Source: Pirellulaceae bacterium
GTDB lineage: Bacteria; Planctomycetota; Planctomycetia; Pirellulales; Pirellulaceae
Direction of reading: 5' to 3'
Assembly: GCA_016784735.1 (NCBI GenBank)
Contig: JADHUC010000050.1
Location: 1 to 45,286 of the forward strand
DNA length: 45,286 bases
This document shows, in pieces, positions 16,609-25,857 of this stretch. The notes beneath the pieces were generated by a model that was given only the letters and a program-made list of their open reading frames with translations, made no database searches and was not told the origin of the DNA. Position numbers and translations under genes: made by a program. Numbering within the stretch: position 1 is the stretch's first letter; every line of letters begins with the position of its first letter.

Positions 16609-18098
16609 GTTGATCCTCGATCGTTATTCCCGCAGACGAGTCCTCGCGACGATTCGGGCCGCGGCGGCGGGAACAGATAACTAGCGGCGGCTCCGACGAA
16701 GAACACCGGCGTGCAAGTGAAGAGGCCATACCACCAACCGTGGATGTCGGTACACGCCCAGACGATTGCTAGACTTGCCGCGCCGGTGGCCAGTCCGACC
16801 AGCGCCCCCCCTGTGTTCGCTCGCGGAACGAGCATGCCCAGCAAGTACACGCCCAGCAGAAGTCCAAGGAACGAACCGGCGATCGTCATAATGATGTCGA
16901 TGACGTGTTTGCCCAGCAGCGGGGCCAGCAGTGCAGCCCCGATCACGCAGATACCGAACAAGAAACACAACGCGCGGCTCACGGAAACGGGAACCTGCCG
17001 GCCAGACAACCAGTCGTACACCAGCACGGCGGTCAAGCTGTTGATGCCGCTGTCGATCGTGCTCATCACGGCAGCGAACAACCCGGCAAGCAGCAGGCCG
17101 CTCAAACCGGCATACGGCAGTTCGTTCAAAACGAAATGCGGCATCAGTTGATCTTGCTTTTCCAGTGCGGGAAAACCGTCGCTTCCTGGTTGGTTGTAGA
17201 ATGCGAACAACGTGGTTCCCACGGCGAAGAACAGTACGGCCACCACAGTGGCCACCGCTGCATTGATCAACAGTGCCTTCCGCGCGTCGCCCAGGCTTCG
17301 TGTGCAGAGAAACCGCTGGACAGCAACCTGCGAAGTGGTGTAGCCAGGCAAATAGGCAAACAGTCCGATGGCAAGGGCGGAGAAGAACGTCCGTCCCCGT
17401 GTCATGTCCAGGTCCATATCGAACATCTGGAATTTGTCGTCGGCTGTTCCCAGGCTGAGGACGGTGTCCCAGCCGCCGTCGATTTTCCCCAGCGTCAGGA
17501 AAAACACCGCGATCATCCCGCCGCCCAACGTCGCTGCCTGTAGCACGTCCGTCCAAATGACCGCCCGGATTCCGCCGAGGGCCGTGTAGAACGTCGCGAA
17601 CAACCCCACGGCAACAAGCGTCCAGGTGAATTGAGTTTCGTTGAGCTGTAAGACCGCCTTGAGGATCAATCCTGTGGCGTACACCATACTGCCCATCCAG
17701 CCGATGGCGTAGAGGGCGAACAGCAGCGTGCCCAGTCGCCGCATCGGTCGGCTGAAACGGATTTCCAAGTACTCATAGACGCTGGTCACTCCCAAGCGGT
17801 GATACACTGGCACGAATATCCACCACAAGACGGGCGTGATAATCAGGGGAATACAAAGGTACGTGACCAGCAAATGATAGTTCTCGTAGGCGCCTTCGCG
17901 AGGCAACGCGACGAACGAGATCGAGCTGAACGCCGTGGCAAACAACGACACTCCGACCGCGAACCAATTCATCCGCCGACCGCCGACGAAATAGTCTTCG
18001 TTGTCCCGCTGGCCGCGAGCAAAGAAAATTCCCAACGCCAGGACCACGCCCAAATAGCCGACGAACACACACCAGTCGGTGACCGCCAATTCTCTCAT
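16605..18098 (-). CDS. Sodium:solute symporter (SSS family)
   Basis: A 497-residue inner-membrane Na+-coupled transporter of the SSSF/SGLT type. Seen: about 13 hydrophobic helices; EDYFVGGRRMNWFAVGVSLFAT near residues 34-55, which is the family's conserved region after the first helix; SVYEYLEIRF (about 105-114); the GGIRAVIWTDVLQ loop typical of the family; and AVMSTIDSGINSLTAVLVYD in the later half. It is first in a two-gene operon with the isomerase-like gene (ATGA overlap), which suggests sugar or sugar-alcohol uptake. The start has a modest AGGCGAG upstream. Confidence 0.9.
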   Translation of the reverse strand: MRELAVTDWCVFVGYLGVVLALGIFFARGQRDNEDYFVGGRRMNWFAVGVSLFATAFSSISFVALPREGAYENYHLLVTYLCIPLIITPVLWWIFVPVYHRLGVTSVYEYLEIRFSRPMRRLGTLLFALYAIGWMGSMVYATGLILKAVLQLNETQFTWTLVAVGLFATFYTALGGIRAVIWTDVLQAATLGGGMIAVFFLTLGKIDGGWDTVLSLGTADDKFQMFDMDLDMTRGRTFFSALAIGLFAYLPGYTTSQVAVQRFLCTRSLGDARKALLINAAVATVVAVLFFAVGTTLFAFYNQPGSDGFPALEKQDQLMPHFVLNELPYAGLSGLLLAGLFAAVMSTIDSGINSLTAVLVYDWLSGRQVPVSVSRALCFLFGICVIGAALLAPLLGKHVIDIIMTIAGSFLGLLLGVYLLGMLVPRANTGGALVGLATGAASLAIVWACTDIHGWWYGLFTCTPVFFVGAAASYLFPPPRPESSRGLVCGNNDRGST

Positions 18099-18416
18099 AA
18101 TCTCGCCTGCTCTGATTTCGTCATCGTGAGCTTGAACATGTCAGCGACGTTCTTAACGCAGAAGTCTCAGCAGGATACTACAAACGGCCTTACTCAGAAA
18201 CCATCATGCTGAGGGAAAACAGCGACGGGTGTCTGACAGAAGGCTCGACGTTGCGGCGAGATACGAGTCTTGCCAGAATAGTCGATAAGTGATTCCACAG
18301 GGAGTATTTCACGGCAGCGGTTGCCGCGGCGATTGCCGCCGCGGACGAACTTGGCGAAGAAGATACTCCAGGGCGACAAACACCCATCGACCGCGTCGCC
18401 CAAAACTCTAAGGCCC

Positions 18417-19447
18417 ATGCATGTTAAGAAAACGCTTGACGAAACGCTGCTGGACGCAGGTGTCACGTACTTGTATGGCTGTTACGCGACAGATGTACTG
18501 CTAGACGCGGACGCCCGACCGTGCGGCATCGTCGTGGCCAATCGCGCTGGTCGGCGACTACGTGTTGACCATCTGCGATCATATGGTCCACCGCACGTTT
18601 CCAGACACGGTGGTCCAGTCGTTCAGCAACTACGACTCGCATGGCTATCCGAGCGACCTCTATTTCGCGCTCACGCCGCGCGGGATCGACCTACGCAAGC
18701 TACAGGAACATCTTGTACAGAAAGGCAAATCTCGACGCGGAGGTACTCGAACACGAGGACTCACTGCCGGTGCCGCCCGGTCGAATCGCCACGGCCGTGC
18801 AGCGATTGAAGACGGGCGAGAACATGAGTCTGGAGGCAGCCATTGTGTTGCTCCATCAAGATGTGGCGCTGCCCTCGCTGCGCGACGCTCATGCAAGCGC
18901 CGTGGGCGAACAACGCATCACCTACGCTCGTTTTCTGGGCGTCTGTGGCGATCCCGCGGCACTGTCCACGTTGATTGCTGCGATCGAAGACACGGACCAA
19001 TGGGACGCGAAGATCCCGCTGGGCGCGATGGCCGAGTATTCGCAGTTGCCGACGCGCTTGGACAGCCTGCTCCTGGCGATCGGTTTCATCCGCGATTCCA
19101 GGGCCCTGCCAGCCATTCTGAGAAAAGCCGAAAGACTCGACGCCAGTGTGTGTCTGTCCCACCATCGCGCAGTCGCCTTGGCGTTGGACCAAATCGACGA
19201 TCCGGCCGCAGCCGGGCCATTGGCCGAATTGCTTCGCAAGCCGCGCATGATGGGCCACGCGAAGACATCGCTGGACAAACCCAGCAGCCGCATCGAACCG
19301 CTGCGCGAGATCGTCTTGGCACGAGCGTTATTTCGCTGCAGTGACCATCAAGGACTTGGCAAGAGAATCCTGACCGAGTACACGCAAGACATCCGTGGCC
19401 ACTTCGCCCGGCACGCAACGGTCGTACTTGGCGACAACGACCGCTAG
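18417..19447 (+). pseudogene. Decayed FAD-dependent oxidoreductase with C-terminal HEAT-like domain
   Basis: Remnants occur in three successive frames. The first (18417 to about 18560) reads PMHVKKTLDETLLDAG with YLYGCYATDV and GIVVANRAGR, as in the middle of FAD oxidoreductases. The second (about 18562-18730) reads LTICDHMVHRTFPDTVVQSF, with YDSHGYPSDLYFAL following. The third (about 18725-19447) is an intact-looking helical stretch with ITYARFLGVCGDPAALSTL, LLLAIGFIRDSRALPAILRK, SHHRAVALALDQIDDPAAAG and LREIVLARALFRCSDHQG. The N-terminal FAD-binding motif is missing upstream and part of the middle is deleted. At least two frameshifts and a 5' truncation therefore make it a pseudogene. Intact FAD relatives in this window have Tat signals. 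Confidence 0.72.
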
Positions 19448-19602
19448 CACCCTACGATATTCGCGACGCAGTTCGCGGACCATAGAATTGTGCGGGTTCG
19501 TACCGGGGTAATCCTTGCGAGGCAGACGGCAACCATGGCTGCCTTCTGCCTCCGTTGGCCGCCTGGGAGTGGTCTGCGGCAGTCGACCCTCAGCCCCGAC
19601 CA

Positions 19603-19642
19603 AGAGATCATCGCGGACTTCCAGAAGTCCGCGATGATCTCT
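19603..19642. repeat. Palindromic repeat (ATCATCGCGGACTTC family), copy A
   Basis: The 19-base arms AGAGATCATCGCGGACTTC (19603-19621) and its complement (19624-19642) are separated by CA. It encodes the last residues and the stop codon of the ArsR-like gene (stop at 19608-19610). Confidence 0.88.
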
Positions 19643-20282
19643 CCACCCACGTAGCCTGGACGATCTCCCACATTCGCTCGTGAATTGGGCTTTTCAAGTC
19701 ACTGCAGAGGGCATACGTCGCAGAACGGCCGTCCCGCCCGCGAGGGGCGATCAGCCCGCGTCGTCGCAGCTTGATTGTGTGGCGACTGACAGCGTCCTTG
19801 GACATGCTCAACTCGCTCGCCAGCTCATTCGGTGTGGCCGGACCCTGCGTTTGAAGATGCCGCAGGATCTGAAGCCGTCGCAAGTCTGTGAATGCCGTCG
19901 CTATCTCGAAGATGGCCTCGTGCAGTTGCGGACGAAGTTCGGGCGGAGGATCATCGCGGACTTCCGGAAGTCCGCGATGATCCTCTCTTAACTCTGGTCC
20001 GCCGAGCACTTTGAGAAGCCACCGGCTCATTTTCCCGCTGAGAGTATTGCCCGCGTAGGGTGAATCCAATCTGTAGTGGCAGTTTGGGCCGGATTTCCGA
20101 CCTTGAATCAATCCGGCGGTGGTCAGTGCCCGTAGGTGAGCGGATATTGTGTTCAGCGGAACGTGCAGCTTCTCGGCAAGCGCCGTTGGCTGGGTCTCGC
20201 CGTGTTGCGCCAAGTACTCCAGGATGCGCAGTCGAGGATAGGAGGCGAGGACACGGGCCACGCGAACGATGATTTCGTCCAT
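19608..20282 (-). CDS. Tandem winged-helix (ArsR-type) transcriptional regulator with repeat insertions
   Basis: A 224-residue DNA-binding regulator with two wHTH domains. Domain 1 (about 5-75): RLRILEYLAQHGETQPTALA (17-36) then LNTISAHLRALTTAGLI. Domain 2 (about 120-215): RRLQILRHLQTQGPATPNEL then SKDAVSRHTIKLRRRGLIA. ArsR-like proteins usually have a single domain of about 100 residues, so this is a fused duplicate; the ligand is unknown and no metal-binding Cys cluster is seen. The linker LREDHRGLPEVRDDP is encoded by a perfect 40-bp palindrome (copy B), and the C-terminal SSRTSGSPR plus stop by copy A. The repeats therefore appear to have entered the gene, one in frame and one replacing the original end. 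Start ATG 20282 has GGGAG about 9 bases upstream; copy C lies just before it. Confidence 0.82.
   Translation of the reverse strand: MDEIIVRVARVLASYPRLRILEYLAQHGETQPTALAEKLHVPLNTISAHLRALTTAGLIQGRKSGPNCHYRLDSPYAGNTLSGKMSRWLLKVLGGPELREDHRGLPEVRDDPPPELRPQLHEAIFEIATAFTDLRRLQILRHLQTQGPATPNELASELSMSKDAVSRHTIKLRRRGLIAPRGRDGRSATYALCSDLKSPIHERMWEIVQATWVERSSRTSGSPR
19946..19985. repeat. Palindromic repeat, copy B (in-frame within a coding region)
   Basis: A 40-base perfect palindrome (left half GAGGATCATCGCGGACTTCC). It lies between the two wHTH domains of the regulator and is read through in frame. Confidence 0.92.
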
Positions 20283-20300
20283 GGTGCTCTCCCAATAACC

Positions 20301-20326
20301 ATCGCGGACTTCCAGAAGTCCGCGAT
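20301..20326. repeat. Palindromic repeat, copy C
   Basis: ATCGCGGACTTC, CA, GAAGTCCGCGAT: 12-base arms with the same core as copies A, B and D. It is 18 bases upstream of the ArsR-like start codon, so it lies in its leader or promoter. Confidence 0.85.
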
Positions 20327-20535
20327 GATTCTATCGTGTTTCTGCCGCCTGGAGAAGATGGCACGGAGAGTGTGGTTGCCATCGAGTCCGACTTTACCAG
20401 ACAATGATGGGGCTGAATCGGAAGTTGACGTTTCAGGACAAGGTATTCTGGTTTATCCCTAAGGATCGCCTGCACTCTTTGGACTAACAAAGGACTCCGG
20501 GAGGTTCTGGTAAGACTAGATGAAGGAGGTCAATC

Positions 20536-21726
20536 GTGAGACTGACGAAAATGACACATGTGAGAACACGAGGGCACTCAACGGGATTGGCGGTGCTGGC
20601 TGGGATGGCTTTGTGTGCATCGTGCGGGTGGTGCCTTGGTCAAGACGTGCCGGACCCAGGAAACGCACGCGTCCTCGAAATCCAGGATCTTTTTGAGTCT
20701 GTGCGTATACCCAACATTACGGTGACAACGGACGGGACGGTCCTGGCCTTCGCAAGAAGCGGACGGCTGCTTCGCCGCAGTGAGGACGGTGGCAAGACGT
20801 GGAGTCCCGTTCAGGAAGTGGGACACGATGCATCGGGTAGTGCGATCGTCGACGAGAACACCAAGGACGTGATGGTGGTCAACCCCAAGGGGCCGTACCT
20901 GTGGCGCAGCCGCGATCACGGGAAGACATGGGAGCGAGAGACGATTGTCGTCAAGCCGAACGCGGTCGATCATGGCGATCCCGACGGTGTTCCGGCGCAC
21001 ACGGCTTGCTCGGAATCGGGAGTTACGCTTCGTTACGGCAAGCACAAAGGCAGGCTGCTTATGCCCGCCCGCGTACAACCGCCGAAGGGCAACAACGATC
21101 AGGAGTGGTGGCCGTACAACTACAACATGGCGATCTACAGCGACGACGACGGCAAGACGTGGCAGGCGAGCGGTCCGGTGCAGAACGGCACGGGCGAAGG
21201 CACGCTGGCCGAATTGTCCGACGGTGCGATCTACTACAACTCGCGCTCGCACATGGCAATCGACCACCGGAGACGTATCGCCTGGAGCTACGACGGCGGG
21301 CACATGTGGACGGACTGGCGAGTCTGTGAACATCTGTTTGAAGTCGGGGAGCCGTTCTATTTCAAGTACGGCACCAAGCCAAGCTACGGCTGCAACGCGG
21401 GCTTGGTGCGTCTGCCGTTGGAGTGTACCGACGGAAAGGACGTGCTGCTCTTCAGCGCACCGGACGATCCCGGCGGCACGCGAATTCGGATGACTGTGTG
21501 GGCCAGCTTCGATCGCGGCGAAACTTGGCCGGTGAAACGGCTGGTGTACGAAGGCCCCAGTGCCTACTCGTCGTTAGCGGCCGGCCCGGACGGCACGGTC
21601 TATTTGCTTTTCGAGCGGGGCCAGAAGAAACTGTACGAGAGTGTGGCCGTGGCTCGCTTCAATCTCGCCTGGCTCAAGGCAACCGACGCTGCGACGGCAA
21701 AAGGCGCGTCGCCAAGTTTGCCGTAG
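20536..21726 (+). CDS. Secreted BNR-repeat exo-sialidase-like protein
   Basis: A 396-residue six-bladed beta-propeller of the sialidase superfamily. Seen: an N-terminal signal (hydrophobic core about residues 16-34 ending GQDV); Asp-box repeats SEDGGKTW, SRDHGKTW, SDDDGKTW and SFDRGETW; and FARSGRLLRR and GRLLMPARV strands at positions where sialidases carry arginines. Sialidases release terminal sialic acids, but many planctomycete members have unknown substrates, so hydrolase activity is an inference. GTG start at 20536 is supported by GAAGGAGGT at 20522-20530. It is first in a long run of + strand genes for exported proteins. Confidence 0.85.
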   Translation: MRLTKMTHVRTRGHSTGLAVLAGMALCASCGWCLGQDVPDPGNARVLEIQDLFESVRIPNITVTTDGTVLAFARSGRLLRRSEDGGKTWSPVQEVGHDASGSAIVDENTKDVMVVNPKGPYLWRSRDHGKTWERETIVVKPNAVDHGDPDGVPAHTACSESGVTLRYGKHKGRLLMPARVQPPKGNNDQEWWPYNYNMAIYSDDDGKTWQASGPVQNGTGEGTLAELSDGAIYYNSRSHMAIDHRRRIAWSYDGGHMWTDWRVCEHLFEVGEPFYFKYGTKPSYGCNAGLVRLPLECTDGKDVLLFSAPDDPGGTRIRMTVWASFDRGETWPVKRLVYEGPSAYSSLAAGPDGTVYLLFERGQKKLYESVAVARFNLAWLKATDAATAKGASPSLP

Positions 21727-21742
21727 TCATCCCCGACCCCAG

Positions 21743-21826
21743 TAGGTCCCGTCTGCCGGACGGGCCCTTGAAGTGGCAAGAGACGTCGCCACGTGATTCG
21801 AGGTCCCGTCCGGCAGACGGGACCTA
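21743..21826. repeat. 22-bp perfect inverted repeat (GGTCCCGTCTGCCGGACGGG family)
   Basis: Bases 21743-21764 and 21805-21826 are exact reverse complements (AGGTCCCGTCTGCCGGACGG with one more base each side), with a 40-base spacer. Each arm can also fold on itself (CCCGTC/GACGGG). It lies between the sialidase-like stop and the next start; an open frame crosses it but has no start signal. Confidence 0.88.
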
Positions 21827-21858
21827 CCATCCGCGCCGGACTTCGGAGAAACAACAGT

Positions 21859-24800
21859 ATGAAGAATCGACGCAAACGGCTTTGCATGGCAGTCGCGTTC
21901 GCCGTGCTTTCGTGCCACGGCTTGGCGGCCCAGGAGACGCAAAAGGAAGAACCAGCCGGCCCATTGCCGTCGATCGACAAGGCGTCTTGGATCTGGCAGG
22001 CCACCAACGTTGACGTCTGCGAGATCCGCACCACGTTCACGCTTATTGAAGTACCCTCGTCCGCCAGCATTCTGATCACGGCAGACAACGGCTACGAGCT
22101 TTACGTCAACGGAGCTTTGGCGGGCTTCGACGTGGGAGCCGGCGGTGAGATCTGGAGTTCGCTGGAACGCTACGACATCAAGTCGCGGTTGGCGCAGGGC
22201 AAGAACGTAATCGGTGTCCGCAGTATCTGTCTGGGCGGCTATCGAGGGCTGGTGGCGGCGGCCAGGATCGAAATGCCCGATCGGCCGCCATTGGAGATTC
22301 AGACCGACGCCTCGTGGCGAGTGACCATCAAGGGCGATCCCGAGGAATATTCGCACCCTGAGTTCCTCGAAGACGAGCATTGGGCCGCTGCCAAGGTCTT
22401 AGGAACGATGGGCATGGATCCCTGGGGCAAACTGACGTACGCTGGGTCGAAAGGAGGCAGGCGTCATGGAGCGCTGCCGGTTTCAATCGCGTTGAGCGAT
22501 CCCGATGCGGATTTCCGCTGGCCCGATGCGGTGGCGTTCGTGGGCGACGACTGCAGCGTCTACGTGCCCATGCGCGGCGACGCCTGGGGCGTCTGCTTCC
22601 GAGTTAACAATTGGTCGCGGGCTTATACGGAATTCGATATTCCTTGCCCCTCGAAAATCGGGCGCAAGCTGTTCGTGCTCAATCCCCTGGGGCCTGACGC
22701 CGACCCTCGCTTGTTGGTCGATGCCGGGAAGGGTGCCATCGGCTCGCCCAGCGTCAGCTATGACGGCAAGTCCATCTATGTGGCGATGGCTGCCGACGGC
22801 GAGAGCTTCTTCCACATCTATCGTGTGCCGGCCGAGGGCGGGTCGCCCGAGCGACTGACCGACGGTCCTTTCCATGACATTGATCCCGCCGAGCTGCCTG
22901 ACGGGCGGATTGTATTCACCTCGACCCGTGCCGGCAGCTTCGAGGAATACCATAACCCGCCGTCGCGAGCGTTATTCGTCATGCAGCCGGACGGCAGTGA
23001 AATCGAACCGATCACCTTTACGCCGACCTTCGATAACGAGCCGAAGGTCATGTCCGACGGTCGGATCGCCTTCATCCGCACGGACAACTTCTTTGATCGC
23101 GCCAAAGTCGAAACGCAAATCCACATAATCCGCCCGGACGGTAGCGACGGCTTGACCGAACTGGGCGCCGACGTGGGGGCCGACTACGGTGTGCGTTTGC
23201 GGGCGCTCGGCTACGGCAGCCCGGCACCGTTACCCGGCGGCAAGCTGGCCTGCATCTCCAGCCGCGGGAACTTCATTGCCACTCCCGGCGCGCCGGAGGC
23301 ATCCTTCCACAAACTGCCGGGCGGGTTGGGCGATTTGGCATCGCTACCCGACGGGCGTTTGCTTGCGACGGTGCTGAGGCCGGAGGTAACGCGGATGGTC
23401 TCGGATGTGCTGGCCGTAATCGACCCGAGCGACGATCGGGTCGTCGCCGTCTACGAATCGCCAGACGGCTCGATCCATTCACCCGTGTTCCTGGGGCCAC
23501 GGCCGCGCCCGCCCATCCTGGCCGATACTGTGGACCGCGAACAAATCGGCAGTAACGACGCCACCGGATTCCTCTACTGCCAAGACGTTCGGTTTACCAG
23601 AAAGCACAAAGCCGACTGGGAGCAGATCCGCGCCATTCGTGTTCTCGGCGCGAAAGCCCTCACTACTCGCTCGTCCCATTCACACATCGTGCACGCGGGT
23701 CACGAGACGGTGGAATTGGGTACCGTGCCGATCGCACCGGACGGGTCTTTCTACGTCGAGGTCCCCGCCGATCTGCCGCTGGCACTGCAAGCCGTCGACG
23801 CCGAAGGTCGATCCGAGTTGAACGAGATGTCATGGACCTATGTCCGTCCGGGTGAAACGCGATCGTGCCTGGGCTGTCATCATGCACGCCGCGCAACGCC
23901 GCCACGCGAGCTCGGCTTGTCCCAAGCCATGCGAGCGCGACCCTTGAAACTGCTGGGCCAAGGACAACCGCATCACTTTCGCGGAAACAACTCCGGTGTC
24001 ACGGGCATGATGGATCTGCAATTCGAACGCTTCCGCGAAACGGCCTCGTTGAACCTGCACACCAACTGCGCTGGACCGCTTACCACTGGCACGCAGGAAG
24101 TTGCCGCGCTCGTCGAACAACTTGGCGGCGATGATGATGCGATTCAGATTTCCGCTGCACAGCGATTGGCTCTCTTCCGAGATCGTTCCGCCACAGCAGC
24201 GTTGGTCGACGCGTTGCAGGACAAGAACCGCGAAGTCCGCGTCGCTGCCGCGATCGCACTGGCAGCATGCGGCACTCGCGAGAGCATACCGTCCCTATTG
24301 GAAGCGTTAACGGACAGATACCAAGTCGCGGCACAAGCGGCGGCAGTGGCGTTAGAGAATCTGACCGGACACGCCGAGCCGTTTCAACCTTTCGTCTCCA
24401 CGACGGAACGCCAGCCACAGGCCGACGCATGGCAAGCCTGGTTCCAGGAGAACGATTGGGGGACGATCGAAGAATCGCTGATCGAGCGCATCTCCACCGA
24501 GGATCGTGCGACACAGCGGCGAGCGATTGTTGCCCTGGGGCACATTGGTGGCGATGCGGCTCGCACGGCTCTCCGAAACTTCGTGACAACAGAAAAGGAC
24601 AACAACCCTTATCCGCCATTCGAGAACAACAACCGCACAGACCGATTTACGTTCCCGGCCGATTCGCCCCTGAACCCCCGCACCTTGCAGGAGGCAGTTC
24701 GGGCGATTGGCTACCTCCAGGACACCAGCGCCGCCGGCTTGCTGCGCGATATCCTGGCCAATCACATCGACCCGAAGACGGGCAATCTGTTCCTGGCCGA

Positions 24801-25791
24801 GGCGGCAATTGATGCGTTGGGGCGTATCGCTACGCCTGAGGCCGAGACGATTCTGATCGACACATTCGCTAAGCTCCAAGATTACATACACTACGTGGGC
24901 TGGTACAGCGATCACCCGGCGCTGTATGCCTGCCATGCATCTCCGTTGCACGCCCGCATCATCGCGGCCCTCGATCGGATCGGCTCGACGCGTGCTGGGG
25001 ACATCGTGCCTCACCTGATCCGCTCGGTGCCGACCGATCCCGACCGCGCTTTGTTCCCGGAAAGCGACACGTATGAAACGCTCGTCGGACGTGTCATCCT
25101 TCGCAGCGGCCGCGGCGATGAACTTGTCGAGACCTGCCTGGCGTTGCTCGGTGATCCGCAGGCGAAGGCAGTGGAAGATCTCAAGCAAGCCGTTAGCACG
25201 ACCTTCGGCGCCTGGGCCGGCACGCCCGCCCCGGACAACCGAGCCGCACACATGCTGTCGCTCGCGTGCCGTGGCCAGGAGTACGAGCCGCAAGTCCGTG
25301 CGGCATACGAGCGTTATCGAGCGAAGCCTGAAGACGAGATCAAGCGTCCGTTGGGCAACCCAAGCTGGATTCCACAACGGCACTGGGTGCTGTTCTACTT
25401 AGGCCGCACGTTGGGCAACCTCGGAGATCCACATTCCGTCGACACGCTGATGGCGTCGTTGGCGCCCGAATTGAACGAAGCGCGTCACGGCCGCCCCGAT
25501 CCGTCCGAGCCCAACATCCACTTCCTACAACTGGAATACACGCCCTGCTGGCGCGCCGCCGCTGCATGGGCTTTGGGCCAGATCGGCGACCGCCGCGCCG
25601 TACCGGTTCTGCTGGATGTCATCCGCAACCTGGACAACGCCACCGACACACGCCACGCCGCCGCCGAAGCCCTCGGAAACATCGCCGATCCAGCCAGCCT
25701 CGAAGCGATCCAACAACTCGCCGCGGGATATCCCGAAGTATCCACACGCCGTGCGTTGATCGAGGCGCGTGAGCACTCGTCACCACGTTGA
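21859..25791 (+). CDS. Large secreted protein: PD40-like propeller, CxxCH heme site and HEAT repeats (HzsA-related type)
   Basis: A 1310-residue exported protein. Seen: signal peptide (1 to about 24, LAAQ); a galactose-binding-like domain (about 35-200, with SWIWQATNVD, ITADNGYELYVNG and LAQGKNVIGV); a TolB/PD40-like propeller (about 280-560, with SPSVSYDGKSIYVAMAADG, ELPDGRIVFTSTRAG and GSPAPLPGGKLACIS); a single heme-type motif C670LGC673H674; and HEAT-like repeats (about 750-1310, with NREVRVAAAIALAACG and AAWALGQIGDRRAVPVLLDV). The propeller-plus-CxxCH arrangement matches proteins annotated as related to the hydrazine synthase alpha subunit, but this does not imply anammox: one heme site is seen and no partner subunits. 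Probably extracytoplasmic; role unknown. Start ATG 21859 (GGAG upstream) excludes the repeat-derived upstream frame. Confidence 0.8.
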   Translation: MKNRRKRLCMAVAFAVLSCHGLAAQETQKEEPAGPLPSIDKASWIWQATNVDVCEIRTTFTLIEVPSSASILITADNGYELYVNGALAGFDVGAGGEIWSSLERYDIKSRLAQGKNVIGVRSICLGGYRGLVAAARIEMPDRPPLEIQTDASWRVTIKGDPEEYSHPEFLEDEHWAAAKVLGTMGMDPWGKLTYAGSKGGRRHGALPVSIALSDPDADFRWPDAVAFVGDDCSVYVPMRGDAWGVCFRVNNWSRAYTEFDIPCPSKIGRKLFVLNPLGPDADPRLLVDAGKGAIGSPSVSYDGKSIYVAMAADGESFFHIYRVPAEGGSPERLTDGPFHDIDPAELPDGRIVFTSTRAGSFEEYHNPPSRALFVMQPDGSEIEPITFTPTFDNEPKVMSDGRIAFIRTDNFFDRAKVETQIHIIRPDGSDGLTELGADVGADYGVRLRALGYGSPAPLPGGKLACISSRGNFIATPGAPEASFHKLPGGLGDLASLPDGRLLATVLRPEVTRMVSDVLAVIDPSDDRVVAVYESPDGSIHSPVFLGPRPRPPILADTVDREQIGSNDATGFLYCQDVRFTRKHKADWEQIRAIRVLGAKALTTRSSHSHIVHAGHETVELGTVPIAPDGSFYVEVPADLPLALQAVDAEGRSELNEMSWTYVRPGETRSCLGCHHARRATPPRELGLSQAMRARPLKLLGQGQPHHFRGNNSGVTGMMDLQFERFRETASLNLHTNCAGPLTTGTQEVAALVEQLGGDDDAIQISAAQRLALFRDRSATAALVDALQDKNREVRVAAAIALAACGTRESIPSLLEALTDRYQVAAQAAAVALENLTGHAEPFQPFVSTTERQPQADAWQAWFQENDWGTIEESLIERISTEDRATQRRAIVALGHIGGDAARTALRNFVTTEKDNNPYPPFENNNRTDRFTFPADSPLNPRTLQEAVRAIGYLQDTSAAGLLRDILANHIDPKTGNLFLAEAAIDALGRIATPEAETILIDTFAKLQDYIHYVGWYSDHPALYACHASPLHARIIAALDRIGSTRAGDIVPHLIRSVPTDPDRALFPESDTYETLVGRVILRSGRGDELVETCLALLGDPQAKAVEDLKQAVSTTFGAWAGTPAPDNRAAHMLSLACRGQEYEPQVRAAYERYRAKPEDEIKRPLGNPSWIPQRHWVLFYLGRTLGNLGDPHSVDTLMASLAPELNEARHGRPDPSEPNIHFLQLEYTPCWRAAAAWALGQIGDRRAVPVLLDVIRNLDNATDTRHAAAEALGNIADPASLEAIQQLAAGYPEVSTRRALIEAREHSSPR

Positions 25792-25857
25792 GCTATAATG
25801 GCAATCGCTCAATCAGAAGGCAGCCGAACACCCAACACGTTACGAGGAGACCAAGCG

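Noticed and set aside
19420-19520. Minus-strand fragment reading GTNPHNSMVRELRREYRRV
   Set aside because: Looked protein-like, but it is short, overlaps the end of the decayed gene and matches no family I could name.
21859-25791. A hydrazine synthase (anammox) reading of the heme/HEAT protein
   Set aside because: Only one CxxCH is present and no hzsB/hzsC or other anammox genes are near; similar proteins are common in non-anammox planctomycetes.
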